NCBI GenBank assembly: GCA_041749255.1
Contig: JBGTBR010000018.1
Location: 1 to 64,000, forward strand
Source: JABDLO01 sp041749255
GTDB taxonomy: Bacteria; Bacteroidota; Bacteroidia; Chitinophagales; Saprospiraceae
Direction: 5' to 3'
Length of the DNA stretch: 64,000 nt
The notes beneath the pieces were generated by a model. That model was not told the DNA's origin and searched no databases. It saw only the letters and a list, made by a program, of their open reading frames with translations. The translations under genes and the position numbers were made by a program. The first letter of the stretch is position 1; each line of letters starts with the position of its first letter. This document shows positions 50,269 through 60,440 of this stretch, piece by piece.

Positions 50269-51159
50269 TCAGATATGACCCACTTTTTCTTTGAATTTTT
50301 TTTCAAAAAATTCATCCATGTATTCGCTGGGTGTGAAGTTTTTCAGGTTTTTGAATTGTTTATTAAAATTGGATATATTTCCAAAACCGCTTTCATACGC
50401 AATCTGCCCGATGCTGAGTTCTCCTTGCAAAAGCAATTTGCATGCATATCCAACCCGTATCTCATTTAAGTATTTGATAAACGATTTTTTGGCTCTTTCT
50501 TTAAAAAACCGACAAAATGAAGTATTGGTCATATTGATGAGATGAGCGACTTGTGATATTTTTATATCTTTTTGAAAATTTTTCATTACAAATTCGTAGA
50601 CCTGATTGATCCTGTGGTCCTGAAATGTATCAAAAGAGTGAACAAAACTATTGCTGGATAAAAATACCAATCCCGGTGAAGAGCTTATTTTTTGTAGTAT
50701 TTGGAGAAGTTTTATAATTCTTTCCAAACCCCTAGTTTCAGGCAATACCAGGAGTTTTTCTTTTACGTACATTTTAGTACGTGTATCAGTTACTCTTACC
50801 CCCCGGGTCACTTTTTTTAACATATCATTGAGCGAAAGGACTTCGGGCAGATCATAGATTTTGTTTCCTATAAAATTGTACTTAAAATGGACAGAGAACG
50901 TTTCTGTATAATTGTCGGGCGATTCTGCCACTTCACTTCTCCATTCATGTGGAAGGTTTGGACCTAGAAGCGTCATTTCATTATGATCGTAATCAATCAT
51001 TTTATCACCCACGAAAAAAGTACCTCTTCCCCTGTGTATGTAGGTTAGCTCATATTCGGGATGATAATGCCAGGGTATTCTCACATAGGGATCCCCATTT
51101 TTCCATGCTTTGAAAGACTCATTGGAGGCTTCTACATGGCGCATTAGGATGGGTTTCAT
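50269..51159 (-). CDS. AraC-family transcriptional regulator
   Basis: 296 residues. The N-terminal cupin sensor (IPWHYHPEYELTYIHRGRGT, 28-47) binds a sugar or similar ligand. Two helix-turn-helix motifs follow at about 190-285: DIKISQVAHLINMTNTSFCR and LSIGQIAYESGFGNISNFNK, then FTPSEY. It is divergent from susC, separated by 302 bases, and is the obvious candidate to control the downstream locus. There is no hybrid two-component or anti-sigma regulator in view, so one-component control by a small ligand is likely. Confidence 0.92.
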   Translation of the reverse strand: MKPILMRHVEASNESFKAWKNGDPYVRIPWHYHPEYELTYIHRGRGTFFVGDKMIDYDHNEMTLLGPNLPHEWRSEVAESPDNYTETFSVHFKYNFIGNKIYDLPEVLSLNDMLKKVTRGVRVTDTRTKMYVKEKLLVLPETRGLERIIKLLQILQKISSSPGLVFLSSNSFVHSFDTFQDHRINQVYEFVMKNFQKDIKISQVAHLINMTNTSFCRFFKERAKKSFIKYLNEIRVGYACKLLLQGELSIGQIAYESGFGNISNFNKQFKNLKNFTPSEYMDEFFEKKFKEKVGHI

Positions 51160-51231
51160 AAGTGAGTGGTTTTATATTGTCTGAAAAAAAAGTAATTAAG
51201 ATAATATTTTATTATTAACAGCAAATATAGC

Positions 51232-51247
51232 ATTATTTTGAAATAAT
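51232..51247. promoter_or_regulatory. Palindrome in the araC-susC divergent region
   Basis: ATTATTT-TG-AAATAAT. TTTG (51237-51240) followed after 16 bases by AATATTTG (51257-51264) could be the susC promoter, giving a leader of about 190 bases. The palindrome would overlap its upstream box. A/T-rich, so moderate value. Confidence 0.35.
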
Positions 51248-51461
51248 AATAAGTCGAATATTTGCAAAGTAAGAATGTATTACAAACAGATGCATTAGTA
51301 CAATATAATTTTATCTTTTCCTACAAGATTAGTATAATAGTTATTATACCGCCTGCTGCTCAACCTATTGCAAAATGTTTATCTGAATACATTTTCATCC
51401 TATTTGACAAAATGACAATTGAATTGAAATATTTTTTATTTAATAATAACAAAGGTATGAT

Positions 51462-54400
51462 ATGGGCAAAAGCTACTTTTTTTCGAATGAGAAAAATCTG
51501 AGATATGTATTATCGATAGGATTTTTCCTACTACTGGGCAGCGTTGTGTCGTTTTCCCAACGGAGTATTGAAGGTACGGTTCTAGATCAGAATTCGACAC
51601 CCTTAATAGGTGTTAATATCATGATTTCCGGGACGAGCACGGGCGCAATTACTGATTTAAATGGTTATTTTTCTCTTAATAATGTTTCCAATGAAGATGT
51701 ATTGATTGTGACTTACGTAGGATTTGAAACACAGGAAATACCAGTTGGAGTAAATACAGAGCTGAATATAGTATTATCAAGTGCTTCATCCATGTTGGAT
51801 GAAGTGGTGGTAGTGGGTTATGGTTCCACATCCAGAAGAAATGTGACGGGATCTGTTACTAAAGTCGATATGAAGAGTACAGAAAATTTACCAAATACCA
51901 ATGTATCTCAGGCTTTAAGAGGGAGAGTGGCAGGTGTTCAGTTTACTGATAATGGAAGACCCGGACAAAACGGTTCTATTCTTGTAAGGGGTCCAAGATC
52001 TTTGAGTGCGGGAAATAGTCCGTTGATCGTTTTAGATGGGATATTCTTTAATGGCAGCCTCATTGATATTAATCCCAACGACATTGAATCCATGGAAGTA
52101 TTGAAAGATGCCAGTGCAGCTGCCATCTATGGATCTAGAGCTGCCAATGGGGTGATTTTGATTACATCAAAAAGAGGGGTTTCTGAAAAACCCAGAATTA
52201 CTATAAATTCATTTTTTGGATTATCCGATTGGAGTTACAGACCTATTTTGCTAACACCTGAGAGATATATTCAGAAATCAAAAGATATCAGGACTCAACA
52301 GGGAATTCCTTTTGATCCTAATGACCCGGAATCTTTTCTTACACTTTCCGAAGCAGAAAATTTTCGGCAGGGAAACATCATAGATCCCTATGACCAGATC
52401 TCTCAACAGGGAAGAATTCATTCTACTGACGTTAGTCTTTCCTCCAGTACTAAAAATACCAATTATTATATTTCTGCATCTATGTCACAAGAGAATGGAT
52501 TAATATTTAATGATCAAATAAAGAGAGTGGCATTCCGGGTAAATGTGGAAAATACAGTCACAGATTGGCTTAAAATTGGTACCAATTCCATGTTTTCTGA
52601 AAACGATCAGTCTGGAATTCCAGCTAGGGTATCATTTATAGAAAGGCAGAGTCCTTTTGGTAATTGGTATCGCGATGATGGGTCTACGCCTACTCAATTT
52701 ACTGTAACAGAAGACCAGGGTATTTCACTTAACCCGCTTTACAACAGTTTTCTATCGAGTGATGAAAATGTAAGAAGCAATTTATTTGCAAATTTTTATA
52801 CGATTATTGACGTGCCAAAAATAGAAGGATTGACATTCAGGGTAAATTATTCTAATAATTACAGGTGGATCAGAGACTATCAATTTACTGCGCAAGACCA
52901 GAATTTGCCAAACACCAATACGACCAGTGCGTCAAAGAGAAATTGGAAAGCAAATGATTGGGTATTGGAGAATATCCTGGATTATAAGTTAAAAATTAAT
53001 GAACTACATAATGTAGATATTACTCTTATGTATGGTGCCAACAGAAATTTCTTTGAAACGACTACAGCTTCCGCACAGCAGTTGGAAACGGATGTTTTTG
53101 GATGGGATAACCTGGGGGTAGGAGGAGTTCTTACAAACACATCCTATGCAGAGAGAGTAACGGGCATTTCATCCATGGCCAGACTCAACTATCGATTTAA
53201 AGATAGATATTTGTTTACATTTACTGCACGTAGAGATGGTAGTTCAGTTTTTGCAGCCAATAATAAATACGCCACCTTTCCATCAGCAGCGATTTCCTGG
53301 ATTGCATCGGATGAACCCTTTTTGTCCAATGTTAATAGTATTGACTATTTAAAATTGAGAACATCTTATGGTGCTGTGGGAAATCAAGCGATTTCACCTT
53401 ATCAATCTTTAAGCCTTGCAAGTAGTAATCGTTATGTATTTGGAGATGGAGGACCATCCGTCTTAGGCGTATTTCCATCCAATATTTCAAGTGATGATTT
53501 GAAGTGGGAAACTACCTATATTGGTAACATAGGATTGGATTTCGGATTATTTGACTATAAATTGACAGGTTCGTTAGAGTTATACCATATGAGAACCAAT
53601 GATTTGTTGGTAGAGAGGTCTTTACCTTCTATGACAGGTTATAATGCTATTTGGACTAATCTGGGTCAGGTAAATAACCAAGGTATAGAAGTGACATTAA
53701 ATACGGTAAATTATAGAAAAGATAAATTTGAATGGAATTCCGGATTGGTTTTTTCGTATAATGAAAATAAAATTGTCAGTCTATACGGAGAGGATTTGGA
53801 TGGTGATGGCAGAGAAGATGATGATTTGGGTAATCGTTGGTTTATTGGTCATCCGATTGATGTTCATTACGATTTTGTTTTTGACGGAATATATCAGGCT
53901 GGAGATGAAATTCCAGCAGGAAGTCTTCCTGGTTTTATAAGGTTTGCGGATTTAAATGAGGATGGTGTTATTAATGCAGCAGGCGATAGACAGATTATCG
54001 GGCAATCAGGCCAACCTAAATATAGATGGGGTTTGACCAACAACTTTAATTATGGAAATTTTCAATTGTCTATATTCATAAATGCCATGCAAGGTTGGAT
54101 AGGTACATTTAACCAACTGGATCCACCTTACACGGGAGATCCACTCAGACCTGTTAACATGCTTGATGCGGGATATTGGACAGAAGAAAACCCTTCTACA
54201 ACGAGACCCTCATTAATATACAGGAGAAGTGTATTGGGGCATAATTTTTACTTGAGTAGAAACTTTATCAGGATTCAGGACGTATCCTTGGCCTACACTT
54301 TTCCACAATCATTTACTCAGAAAAATAAGCTTTCAAATTTGTCGATATTTGTTAGTGCTAAAAATCTTGTAACTTTTACTGATTGGTTGGGCACAAATCC

Positions 54401-54464
54401 GGAAACGGTCACTCAGTTCCCTATGGCCAGAATGGTGACATCTGGTGTTAAGATTGGATTCTAA
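51462..54464 (+). CDS. SusC/RagA-family TonB-dependent outer-membrane transporter
   Basis: 1000 residues. The signal peptide ends near SVVSFSQ (33). The carboxypeptidase-regulatory-like domain (about 35-115; GTVLDQNSTPLIGVNIMISG) precedes the TonB box region (VVVGYGSTSRRNVTG) and the plug (120-230; SIEVLKDASAAAIYG-like text ESMEVLKDASAAAIYGSRAA). The rest is the 22-strand barrel, ending VKIGF with terminal Phe. Together with SusD it imports oligosaccharides with TonB energy. The CDS ends 22 bases before susD. The specificity is not readable from sequence. Confidence 0.95.
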   Translation: MGKSYFFSNEKNLRYVLSIGFFLLLGSVVSFSQRSIEGTVLDQNSTPLIGVNIMISGTSTGAITDLNGYFSLNNVSNEDVLIVTYVGFETQEIPVGVNTELNIVLSSASSMLDEVVVVGYGSTSRRNVTGSVTKVDMKSTENLPNTNVSQALRGRVAGVQFTDNGRPGQNGSILVRGPRSLSAGNSPLIVLDGIFFNGSLIDINPNDIESMEVLKDASAAAIYGSRAANGVILITSKRGVSEKPRITINSFFGLSDWSYRPILLTPERYIQKSKDIRTQQGIPFDPNDPESFLTLSEAENFRQGNIIDPYDQISQQGRIHSTDVSLSSSTKNTNYYISASMSQENGLIFNDQIKRVAFRVNVENTVTDWLKIGTNSMFSENDQSGIPARVSFIERQSPFGNWYRDDGSTPTQFTVTEDQGISLNPLYNSFLSSDENVRSNLFANFYTIIDVPKIEGLTFRVNYSNNYRWIRDYQFTAQDQNLPNTNTTSASKRNWKANDWVLENILDYKLKINELHNVDITLMYGANRNFFETTTASAQQLETDVFGWDNLGVGGVLTNTSYAERVTGISSMARLNYRFKDRYLFTFTARRDGSSVFAANNKYATFPSAAISWIASDEPFLSNVNSIDYLKLRTSYGAVGNQAISPYQSLSLASSNRYVFGDGGPSVLGVFPSNISSDDLKWETTYIGNIGLDFGLFDYKLTGSLELYHMRTNDLLVERSLPSMTGYNAIWTNLGQVNNQGIEVTLNTVNYRKDKFEWNSGLVFSYNENKIVSLYGEDLDGDGREDDDLGNRWFIGHPIDVHYDFVFDGIYQAGDEIPAGSLPGFIRFADLNEDGVINAAGDRQIIGQSGQPKYRWGLTNNFNYGNFQLSIFINAMQGWIGTFNQLDPPYTGDPLRPVNMLDAGYWTEENPSTTRPSLIYRRSVLGHNFYLSRNFIRIQDVSLAYTFPQSFTQKNKLSNLSIFVSAKNLVTFTDWLGTNPETVTQFPMARMVTSGVKIGF

Positions 54465-54486
54465 TTCATTTAAAAAAAAAACAATC

Positions 54487-56136
54487 ATGAAATTAAATAA
54501 AATATCAATCAAAATAGGTTTTTGTTTATTGATTTTTATATCGATAATCGGCTGTCAAAAGGACTTCCTTGAGGAAGTACCTCCTTCAATATTTAGTACT
54601 GATCAATTACTATCCACCAGAAGTGGTTATGAAAATTTCATGACAGCTCTTCATGTGTCTGCAAGAGACGAAATGGCTTTGTATCATGACAATCTTAATT
54701 ATTATTGGATCATGTTTGCCGGGACAGATGTTGCAACCCACGGGCATGATGGAATTCAGAGAACAGATTACAACAATTTCTTAACACCTCTGGTAAGTGC
54801 TGTAGAAATTGTTTGGGATTGGGCATACACCACCATGATTTTAAGGTCGAATACTATCATAGCCCATGCTTCAATGGAAAGCAATAGCCATATTTGGAAA
54901 GATGAGGCTGATAAAAATGCCATAATTGCTGAAGCAATGTTTTTTAGAGCCTATACTTTTAACATGTTGGCTAATCTTTACGGAGCTGTCCCCTTAGTTG
55001 ATACAGTGTATACCAGCCCTAAAACAGACTTTGTAAGATCATCAAGAGAGGATATTCTGAGATTTGTACAAAATGACCTTGAATTTGCATCAATTTGGCT
55101 ACCAGAAACAGTTCCTGCAAGCCGAGAGGGAAGGATTGTTAAGGCTGCTGCGGATCATCTCTTATCTGAAGTAAATATCAGTCTGGGAGAATATGATGCA
55201 GCTATACAAAGTGCTTCTAAAGTCATTAATTCCGGCTTATACAGATTGATGACTGAAAGGTTTGGTTCGGAAATCAATCGACCCGGTGATGTTTTTTCAG
55301 ATCTATTCAGAGATGGTAATCAAAACAGAAGCTCCGGAAATCTAGAATCCATATATGTATGGCAATTTGAAGACGTTACTCCGGGCGGACAAGGCACTAG
55401 TAATGGCAACATGAAATTGCGGTTTTGGGGATCATGGTATCACAGACTTTTAGATCCTAATGGAAGCCCCGGAATGATGGTCGTTGACAGCATGGGTCGA
55501 GGTGTTGGAAATGTTCGACCAAATACATGGTTTGAATATGAACTGTTTAGAAGTGATTGGGATAATGATATTAGAAATTCACATTTTAACATCAGAAGAG
55601 ATTTTTATTATAATAATCCCAACTCTCAATTTTTTGGCCAAAAGGTTGAAAAGAGAAATAGCCATATTGATACCATGAGAAATGTATATCCCATCATAAG
55701 GAAGGTAGAGGGAAATGTAGGAGCCCTTACCCACACTGCTATTGCATGGTCAGGAAGAACATATCAGGATGTAGCGGTTTTCAGGCTTGCAGAAACCTAT
55801 TTGTTGAGAGCTGAAGCATATTTAATGAAAGGAGATCTGATCAATGCTGCTAATGACATAAATATAGTACGAGAAAGATCAAATGCAAATCCTATAGGGC
55901 CCGGGGATGTGACGTTAGATTTTATTTTAGACGAAAGGGCTCGTGAACTGATGGTAGAAGAGCCCAGAAGAAGAACTTTAACGAGAACTGGGAAGCTGGT
56001 CGAACGAGTAAGAAAGTACAATATGCGTGCTATAACACGAAACACAATTCAGGAGCACCATAGATGGTGGCCAATACCTCAATCAGCTATTGATGCCAAC
56101 ATATCCTCTGATCTTGGTCAAAATCCCGGTTATTGA
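54487..56136 (+). CDS. SusD/RagB-family nutrient-binding lipoprotein
   Basis: 549 residues from ATG 54487 (an earlier in-frame ATG overlapping susC adds 14 residues ahead of the signal). Lipobox ISIIGC, Cys23. The start of the mature part (QKDFLEEVPPSIFSTDQLLS) and the TPR-like helices AEAMFFRAYTFNMLANLYGA and AETYLLRAEAYLMKGDLINA are SusD hallmarks, with the closing RRWWPIPQ-like HHRWWPIPQSAID and NPGY. It caps the SusC barrel on the cell surface and binds glycan. Confidence 0.95.
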   Translation: MKLNKISIKIGFCLLIFISIIGCQKDFLEEVPPSIFSTDQLLSTRSGYENFMTALHVSARDEMALYHDNLNYYWIMFAGTDVATHGHDGIQRTDYNNFLTPLVSAVEIVWDWAYTTMILRSNTIIAHASMESNSHIWKDEADKNAIIAEAMFFRAYTFNMLANLYGAVPLVDTVYTSPKTDFVRSSREDILRFVQNDLEFASIWLPETVPASREGRIVKAAADHLLSEVNISLGEYDAAIQSASKVINSGLYRLMTERFGSEINRPGDVFSDLFRDGNQNRSSGNLESIYVWQFEDVTPGGQGTSNGNMKLRFWGSWYHRLLDPNGSPGMMVVDSMGRGVGNVRPNTWFEYELFRSDWDNDIRNSHFNIRRDFYYNNPNSQFFGQKVEKRNSHIDTMRNVYPIIRKVEGNVGALTHTAIAWSGRTYQDVAVFRLAETYLLRAEAYLMKGDLINAANDINIVRERSNANPIGPGDVTLDFILDERARELMVEEPRRRTLTRTGKLVERVRKYNMRAITRNTIQEHHRWWPIPQSAIDANISSDLGQNPGY

Positions 56137-56210
56137 ATTCCTTTGTTTTGTGCATCCTAAACTAAGTGTAGAGTTTTATTAGAAATTTTTATGGATACAT
56201 CATTTGCAAT

Positions 56211-57440
56211 ATGAATAAATATATCATTATAGTACTTGTCTTTGGATTTCCAATACTAGGGGGGTGTCAGGTTTATAAAATATCAGACACTGTGGATCAG
56301 GCAATGGAAATTCCAACCATAAATACGGATCCTTTACCTGATTACGAGTATAAAAATCTTGATTATGGAATGACCATCGGGATAGAAATAACCTCAAACG
56401 GTCGTATTTGGGCATGCTGGGTAGGTGGAGGAGACAACGAAGATGCATTTTTTGTATTGAATTTCAGTGATGACAACGGTAAAACATGGTCTGATCCAAG
56501 TGTTGTCATTGACCCCCACGACCCTTCTTTGGAATATAAACGAAGAACTTTAGTTGGAAACCTTTGGCTGGATCCGGATGGAAAGCTATGGTTATTTTTC
56601 GATCAATCGTTGACTTATTTCGATGGAAGAGCAGGGTTATGGTACACTGTCTGTGAAAAGCCCAACAGTGAAAATCCTCAATGGTCAAAACCAGTTCGTA
56701 TTTGGCATGGATGTGCATTGAACAAGCCTGTCATTCTTTCTAATAACACCTGGATGCTGCCTGTTTCATTTTGGGACAGGGGAAAAATCAAACATGAAGA
56801 TTTCAAGGAAGCCTTTCCAGAACTAGATACTTTTAGGATGGCAAATGTATTCATATCAAAGAATAAAGGGAAAACCTGGGAACGTCGTGGTGGTATCCAG
56901 TTTCCGAGGCCCCAATTTGACGAACATCATATCATTGAACGCATCGATGGTTCACTTTGGATAACTGCACGTACTGAAGATGGTATATGGGAAAGTATTT
57001 CTTTAGACCAAGGTAAAACTTGGTCTGAACCAAAAAAGTATATGGAACATATCGGATCGCGGCATCATATGAGGCGATTAAGTTCCGGTAGGATTTTGTT
57101 GGTGAAACATGGAGATATAGATGAGCGCACAAAATTTCGATCAAAATTAACAGCATACCTTTCCGAAGATGAAGGAAAAACATGGATAGGGGGATTAATG
57201 ATTGATGAGCGTAGGGGAATTTCATATCCTGATGGATTTCAGACACCGGATGGCACCATCTACATATCTTATGATCGGAATCGAAGCTTGGACGGAGAGA
57301 TATTAATGGCTTGCTTTACTGAAGAAGATATTTTGTTGGGAAAATTCCAAAGCCAAAATGCCCGAAAGCGCATATTGATCAGTAAGCCATTGGGTCTCGA
57401 TAAATTACCAGCACCTTCATCCAGAAAACAGTCACATTAA
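56211..57440 (+). CDS. Sialidase-like Asp-box beta-propeller lipoprotein 1
   Basis: 409 residues. Lipobox ILGGC, Cys19. Four Asp-box turns with S..-.-G.TW spacing: SDDNGKTW (86-93), SKNKGKTW (216-223), SLDQGKTW (264-271) and SEDEGKTW (318-325), the fold of the BNR_2/GH33-like six-bladed propeller. GISYPDGFQTPDGTIYISYD (336-355) is the last conserved blade. The FRIP motif of true sialidases is not evident and the Arg triad cannot be confirmed, so the glycosidic bond cut, if any, is unknown. It begins 74 bases after susD and is followed after 41 bases by a close paralogue. Confidence 0.87.
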   Translation: MNKYIIIVLVFGFPILGGCQVYKISDTVDQAMEIPTINTDPLPDYEYKNLDYGMTIGIEITSNGRIWACWVGGGDNEDAFFVLNFSDDNGKTWSDPSVVIDPHDPSLEYKRRTLVGNLWLDPDGKLWLFFDQSLTYFDGRAGLWYTVCEKPNSENPQWSKPVRIWHGCALNKPVILSNNTWMLPVSFWDRGKIKHEDFKEAFPELDTFRMANVFISKNKGKTWERRGGIQFPRPQFDEHHIIERIDGSLWITARTEDGIWESISLDQGKTWSEPKKYMEHIGSRHHMRRLSSGRILLVKHGDIDERTKFRSKLTAYLSEDEGKTWIGGLMIDERRGISYPDGFQTPDGTIYISYDRNRSLDGEILMACFTEEDILLGKFQSQNARKRILISKPLGLDKLPAPSSRKQSH

Positions 57441-57541
57441 TGATTTGATTTGGTAAAAATCAAATCTATTATTGAAAAAATATGATGATTCTTTTTAGAA
57501 ATAAAAAGATTATAAGAGGAAGACCCAAAGAAAATAATACA

Positions 57542-58792
57542 ATGATATATAGGATTATTTCAATTTTTGTTTTTAAATGTTGGATCACTTCTTCAATGAT
57601 GTTACAGGCCCAGCAAGGAGAAATTAACGCCCTTGATGATTTGGCATTGGAAGCGCCAACCATTAACATTACACCACTCCCTTATTATGATTATGACAGG
57701 CTCGATTACAGTATGAATCGTGGAATTGCCCAAACTATAAAAGGCCGAATTTGGGCTTGTTGGGTTGGCGGAGGAGATAATGATGATGCATTTTTATTAT
57801 TTAATTCAAGCGATGACTATGGGTTGACTTGGTCTAAACCAAGAGTAGCAATTGATTCACATTATCCCGAAATGCACTATAAACGTAGAATCCGTGTGGG
57901 AAATGTATGGGTTGACCCTTATGGAAAGTTATGGGTATTTTTTGATCAAAACATGACTACATTTGATGGCAGAGCAGGTTTATGGTACACCGTATGTGAA
58001 AACCCAGACAGCGAAAATCCTCAATGGTCAAAGCCTGTACGAATCTGGCATGGGTGTGCATTGAATAAACCGGTTATTCTTTCAGATGGAACCTGGATGC
58101 TACCCGTGTCATTGTGGGATCGGCAGAAAATAAAACATGAAGACTTCAAAGAAGCTTTTCCGAATCTTGATACATTTAGGATGGCCAATGTATTTATATC
58201 TAAGGATAAAGGGAAATCATGGGAACGGATTGGGGGTGTTCAGTTTCCCAAACCACAATTTGATGAGCATCACATCATCGAACGGTATGATGGTTCGCTA
58301 TGGATGACTACGCGAACTGGGGATGGAATCTGGGAAAGCATTTCTTTAGACCAAGGCCAATCCTGGTCTGAACCCCAAAAATATATGGAACATATCGGAT
58401 CGCGACATCATATTCAGCGATTAATTTCCGGTAGCATATTATTGGTAAAACATGGAGATATAGATGAACGTACAACGTTTCGATCAAAATTATCAGCTTA
58501 CCTATCTGAAGATGAAGGAAAAACATGGATAGGAGGATTAATGATCGATGAACGAAGGGGTATCTCATATCCTGATGGTTTTCAGGCATCTGATGGTACG
58601 ATTTACATATCGTATGATCGAAACCGAGACTGGGACGGAGAGATATTGATGGCTAAATTCACTGAAAATGATATACTTCATAGAGATTTTGTAAGTCCCC
58701 AATCACAATCTAAAATAACTATATGTAAACCTGAGGGTTTGGACAAACTTCCACCTCCAAGTGATATGATTTTTAAAAAGAATAATGAATAA
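57542..58792 (+). CDS. Sialidase-like Asp-box beta-propeller protein 2
   Basis: 416 residues from ATG 57542, which gives a signal peptide (IISIFVFKCWITSSMMLQAQ); an in-frame ATG at 57482 would add a charged lead of 20 residues. It is highly similar to the preceding protein throughout: the segment KHGDIDERTTFRSKLSAYLS differs at two places and YLSEDEGKTWIGGLMIDERR is identical. It keeps the four Asp boxes (SDDYGLTW, SKDKGKSW, SLDQGQSW, SEDEGKTW). The signal lacks a clear lipobox, so this copy may be soluble in the periplasm or secreted while copy 1 is lipid-anchored. Recent tandem duplication. Confidence 0.87.
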   Translation: MIYRIISIFVFKCWITSSMMLQAQQGEINALDDLALEAPTINITPLPYYDYDRLDYSMNRGIAQTIKGRIWACWVGGGDNDDAFLLFNSSDDYGLTWSKPRVAIDSHYPEMHYKRRIRVGNVWVDPYGKLWVFFDQNMTTFDGRAGLWYTVCENPDSENPQWSKPVRIWHGCALNKPVILSDGTWMLPVSLWDRQKIKHEDFKEAFPNLDTFRMANVFISKDKGKSWERIGGVQFPKPQFDEHHIIERYDGSLWMTTRTGDGIWESISLDQGQSWSEPQKYMEHIGSRHHIQRLISGSILLVKHGDIDERTTFRSKLSAYLSEDEGKTWIGGLMIDERRGISYPDGFQASDGTIYISYDRNRDWDGEILMAKFTENDILHRDFVSPQSQSKITICKPEGLDKLPPPSDMIFKKNNE

Positions 58793-58867
58793 TAATTATA
58801 TGATAGATATGTCCATAGAAAATAAAATATACATAAAATTGAGTGCAATTCTAAGAATCAATATAAG

Positions 58868-60412
58868 ATGCTAATAAATAATCAGACATTCTTCAGTTTT
58901 ATTTACCTAACTGGTTTGATATTGGGGTTGTATTGCAAAAACGATGTGCAGGTTTTGGACACTCGACCCATTGTCAGGGTATGGCCGATTGAAGGAGATT
59001 CTGTAAGATTTTTATATGAAGGAGCTGAACTATTCTCAGATCACTTATTTAAAATTGACAAAATTCCAGATATTTTGAAAGGCTCTCATTTCCTTTTTTC
59101 TAACGTAAATGATATGAAAAATCTAATTCCGGTAGCAGAAGGATATCTTTATGTTGCTACTCCGGAACCACCACATCCAAAGTCAAAGATCAATGAATTA
59201 CAAAATTTGGAATTTATCAGTTTGGGTGTCTCATTCATTACCTTTTACGAATGCGAGATCATAAATTGGCAATTATTTTCTCGTCCCGTTCGATTTGATC
59301 GTTTCAGGCTAGAAAATATTGAGTTGGAAGGATGGATACTACCCTTTTTTATTTACGATTCATTACCTTCCTTGACAGAAAAGGCACAATTGCTTCTCGA
59401 ACCCGAACTAGAATACAGTATAGAAAACCGTTTGTGGCAAGGATGCCCATCCATAGAAATTACAGGCAAGAAAATGTGGGCAGCCTGGTTTTCAGGGGGA
59501 AGTAGAGAACCCGATCACGGTAATTATGGCATTATATCCACGAGCTCTGATAACGGAAAGTCCTGGGATGATCCCACAATGGTCATTACACATCCGGATG
59601 AAAATGTTAGGGTAATGGATACACAATTATGGAAAGATCCCCTGGGTAGATTGTGGATTATGTGGGTGCAAAATACGGGGTCCAAGGGATTTGACGGTAT
59701 ATGGGGAACCTGGGGTATGTACACGGAGAACCCGGAAAATCCCAATCCGAAATGGTCGCAACCACAAAGATTATGCGATGGTTTGACCCGAAATAAGCCA
59801 TTGGTGCTTTCCAGTGGTGAATGGCTACTTCCATCCTATGACTGGATCCATTATCAAAGTACCATTTACCTGTCTGATGATCATGGAGCTACCTGGAGAA
59901 AACAGGGGGGACCTGTGAATGAAAAGATTCAAAATTTTTATGAACACATGTGTGTGGAACTCTCAGATGGACGTATCTGGATGCTCCAGAGAAATATTCA
60001 ACAGAGCTTTTCCAAAGATAAAGGCAAAACCTGGACAGACCTGGAACCCTTACCCGGTTTTAATTCGGCCAATTCCAGGTTGTACATAGGGCGACTACAT
60101 TCAGGAAATCTCATTTTAGTCTTTAATGATGATGAAGCAAAGCAAAGAAGAAATATGACCGCCTATCTTTCAACCGATGAAGGACATAGCTGGCCACATA
60201 AGCTGGTTATTGATGAAAGAGATGAAGTATCGTATCCGGAATTGGTGCAGAATGACGATGGATTGATTTATTTGGTGTATGACAGATCACGTACCGGTGA
60301 GAAGGAAATTCTTATGGCCGTATTTAATGAAAATGATGTAGTGGCCGGGAAGTTTCAATCTGGAAACGCTTTACAAAAGCATTTGATCAGTAAAGGATTA
60401 GGAAAATTGTAA
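58868..60412 (+). CDS. Sialidase-like propeller protein 3 with N-terminal extension
   Basis: 514 residues. The export signal is IYLTGLILGLYC with a possible lipid-modified Cys23. Residues about 30-185 form an extra domain with no recognised family (VRVWPIEGDSVRFLYEGAEL). Residues about 190-514 are the Asp-box propeller: SSDNGKSW, SDDHGATW, SKDKGKTW and STDEGHSW, with WQGCPSIEITGKKMWAAWFS as first strand and YPELVQNDDGLIYLVYDRSR as last. It differs more from copies 1 and 2 than they do from each other. Confidence 0.85.
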   Translation: MLINNQTFFSFIYLTGLILGLYCKNDVQVLDTRPIVRVWPIEGDSVRFLYEGAELFSDHLFKIDKIPDILKGSHFLFSNVNDMKNLIPVAEGYLYVATPEPPHPKSKINELQNLEFISLGVSFITFYECEIINWQLFSRPVRFDRFRLENIELEGWILPFFIYDSLPSLTEKAQLLLEPELEYSIENRLWQGCPSIEITGKKMWAAWFSGGSREPDHGNYGIISTSSDNGKSWDDPTMVITHPDENVRVMDTQLWKDPLGRLWIMWVQNTGSKGFDGIWGTWGMYTENPENPNPKWSQPQRLCDGLTRNKPLVLSSGEWLLPSYDWIHYQSTIYLSDDHGATWRKQGGPVNEKIQNFYEHMCVELSDGRIWMLQRNIQQSFSKDKGKTWTDLEPLPGFNSANSRLYIGRLHSGNLILVFNDDEAKQRRNMTAYLSTDEGHSWPHKLVIDERDEVSYPELVQNDDGLIYLVYDRSRTGEKEILMAVFNENDVVAGKFQSGNALQKHLISKGLGKL

Positions 60413-60440
60413 TTTTTTTGATAATAAAAACATAATAAAA

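Noticed and set aside
56211..60412. Calling the propellers true exo-alpha-sialidases
   Set aside because: Asp boxes define the fold only; the FRIP motif and Arg triad could not be confirmed by eye and no sialic-acid genes are in view.
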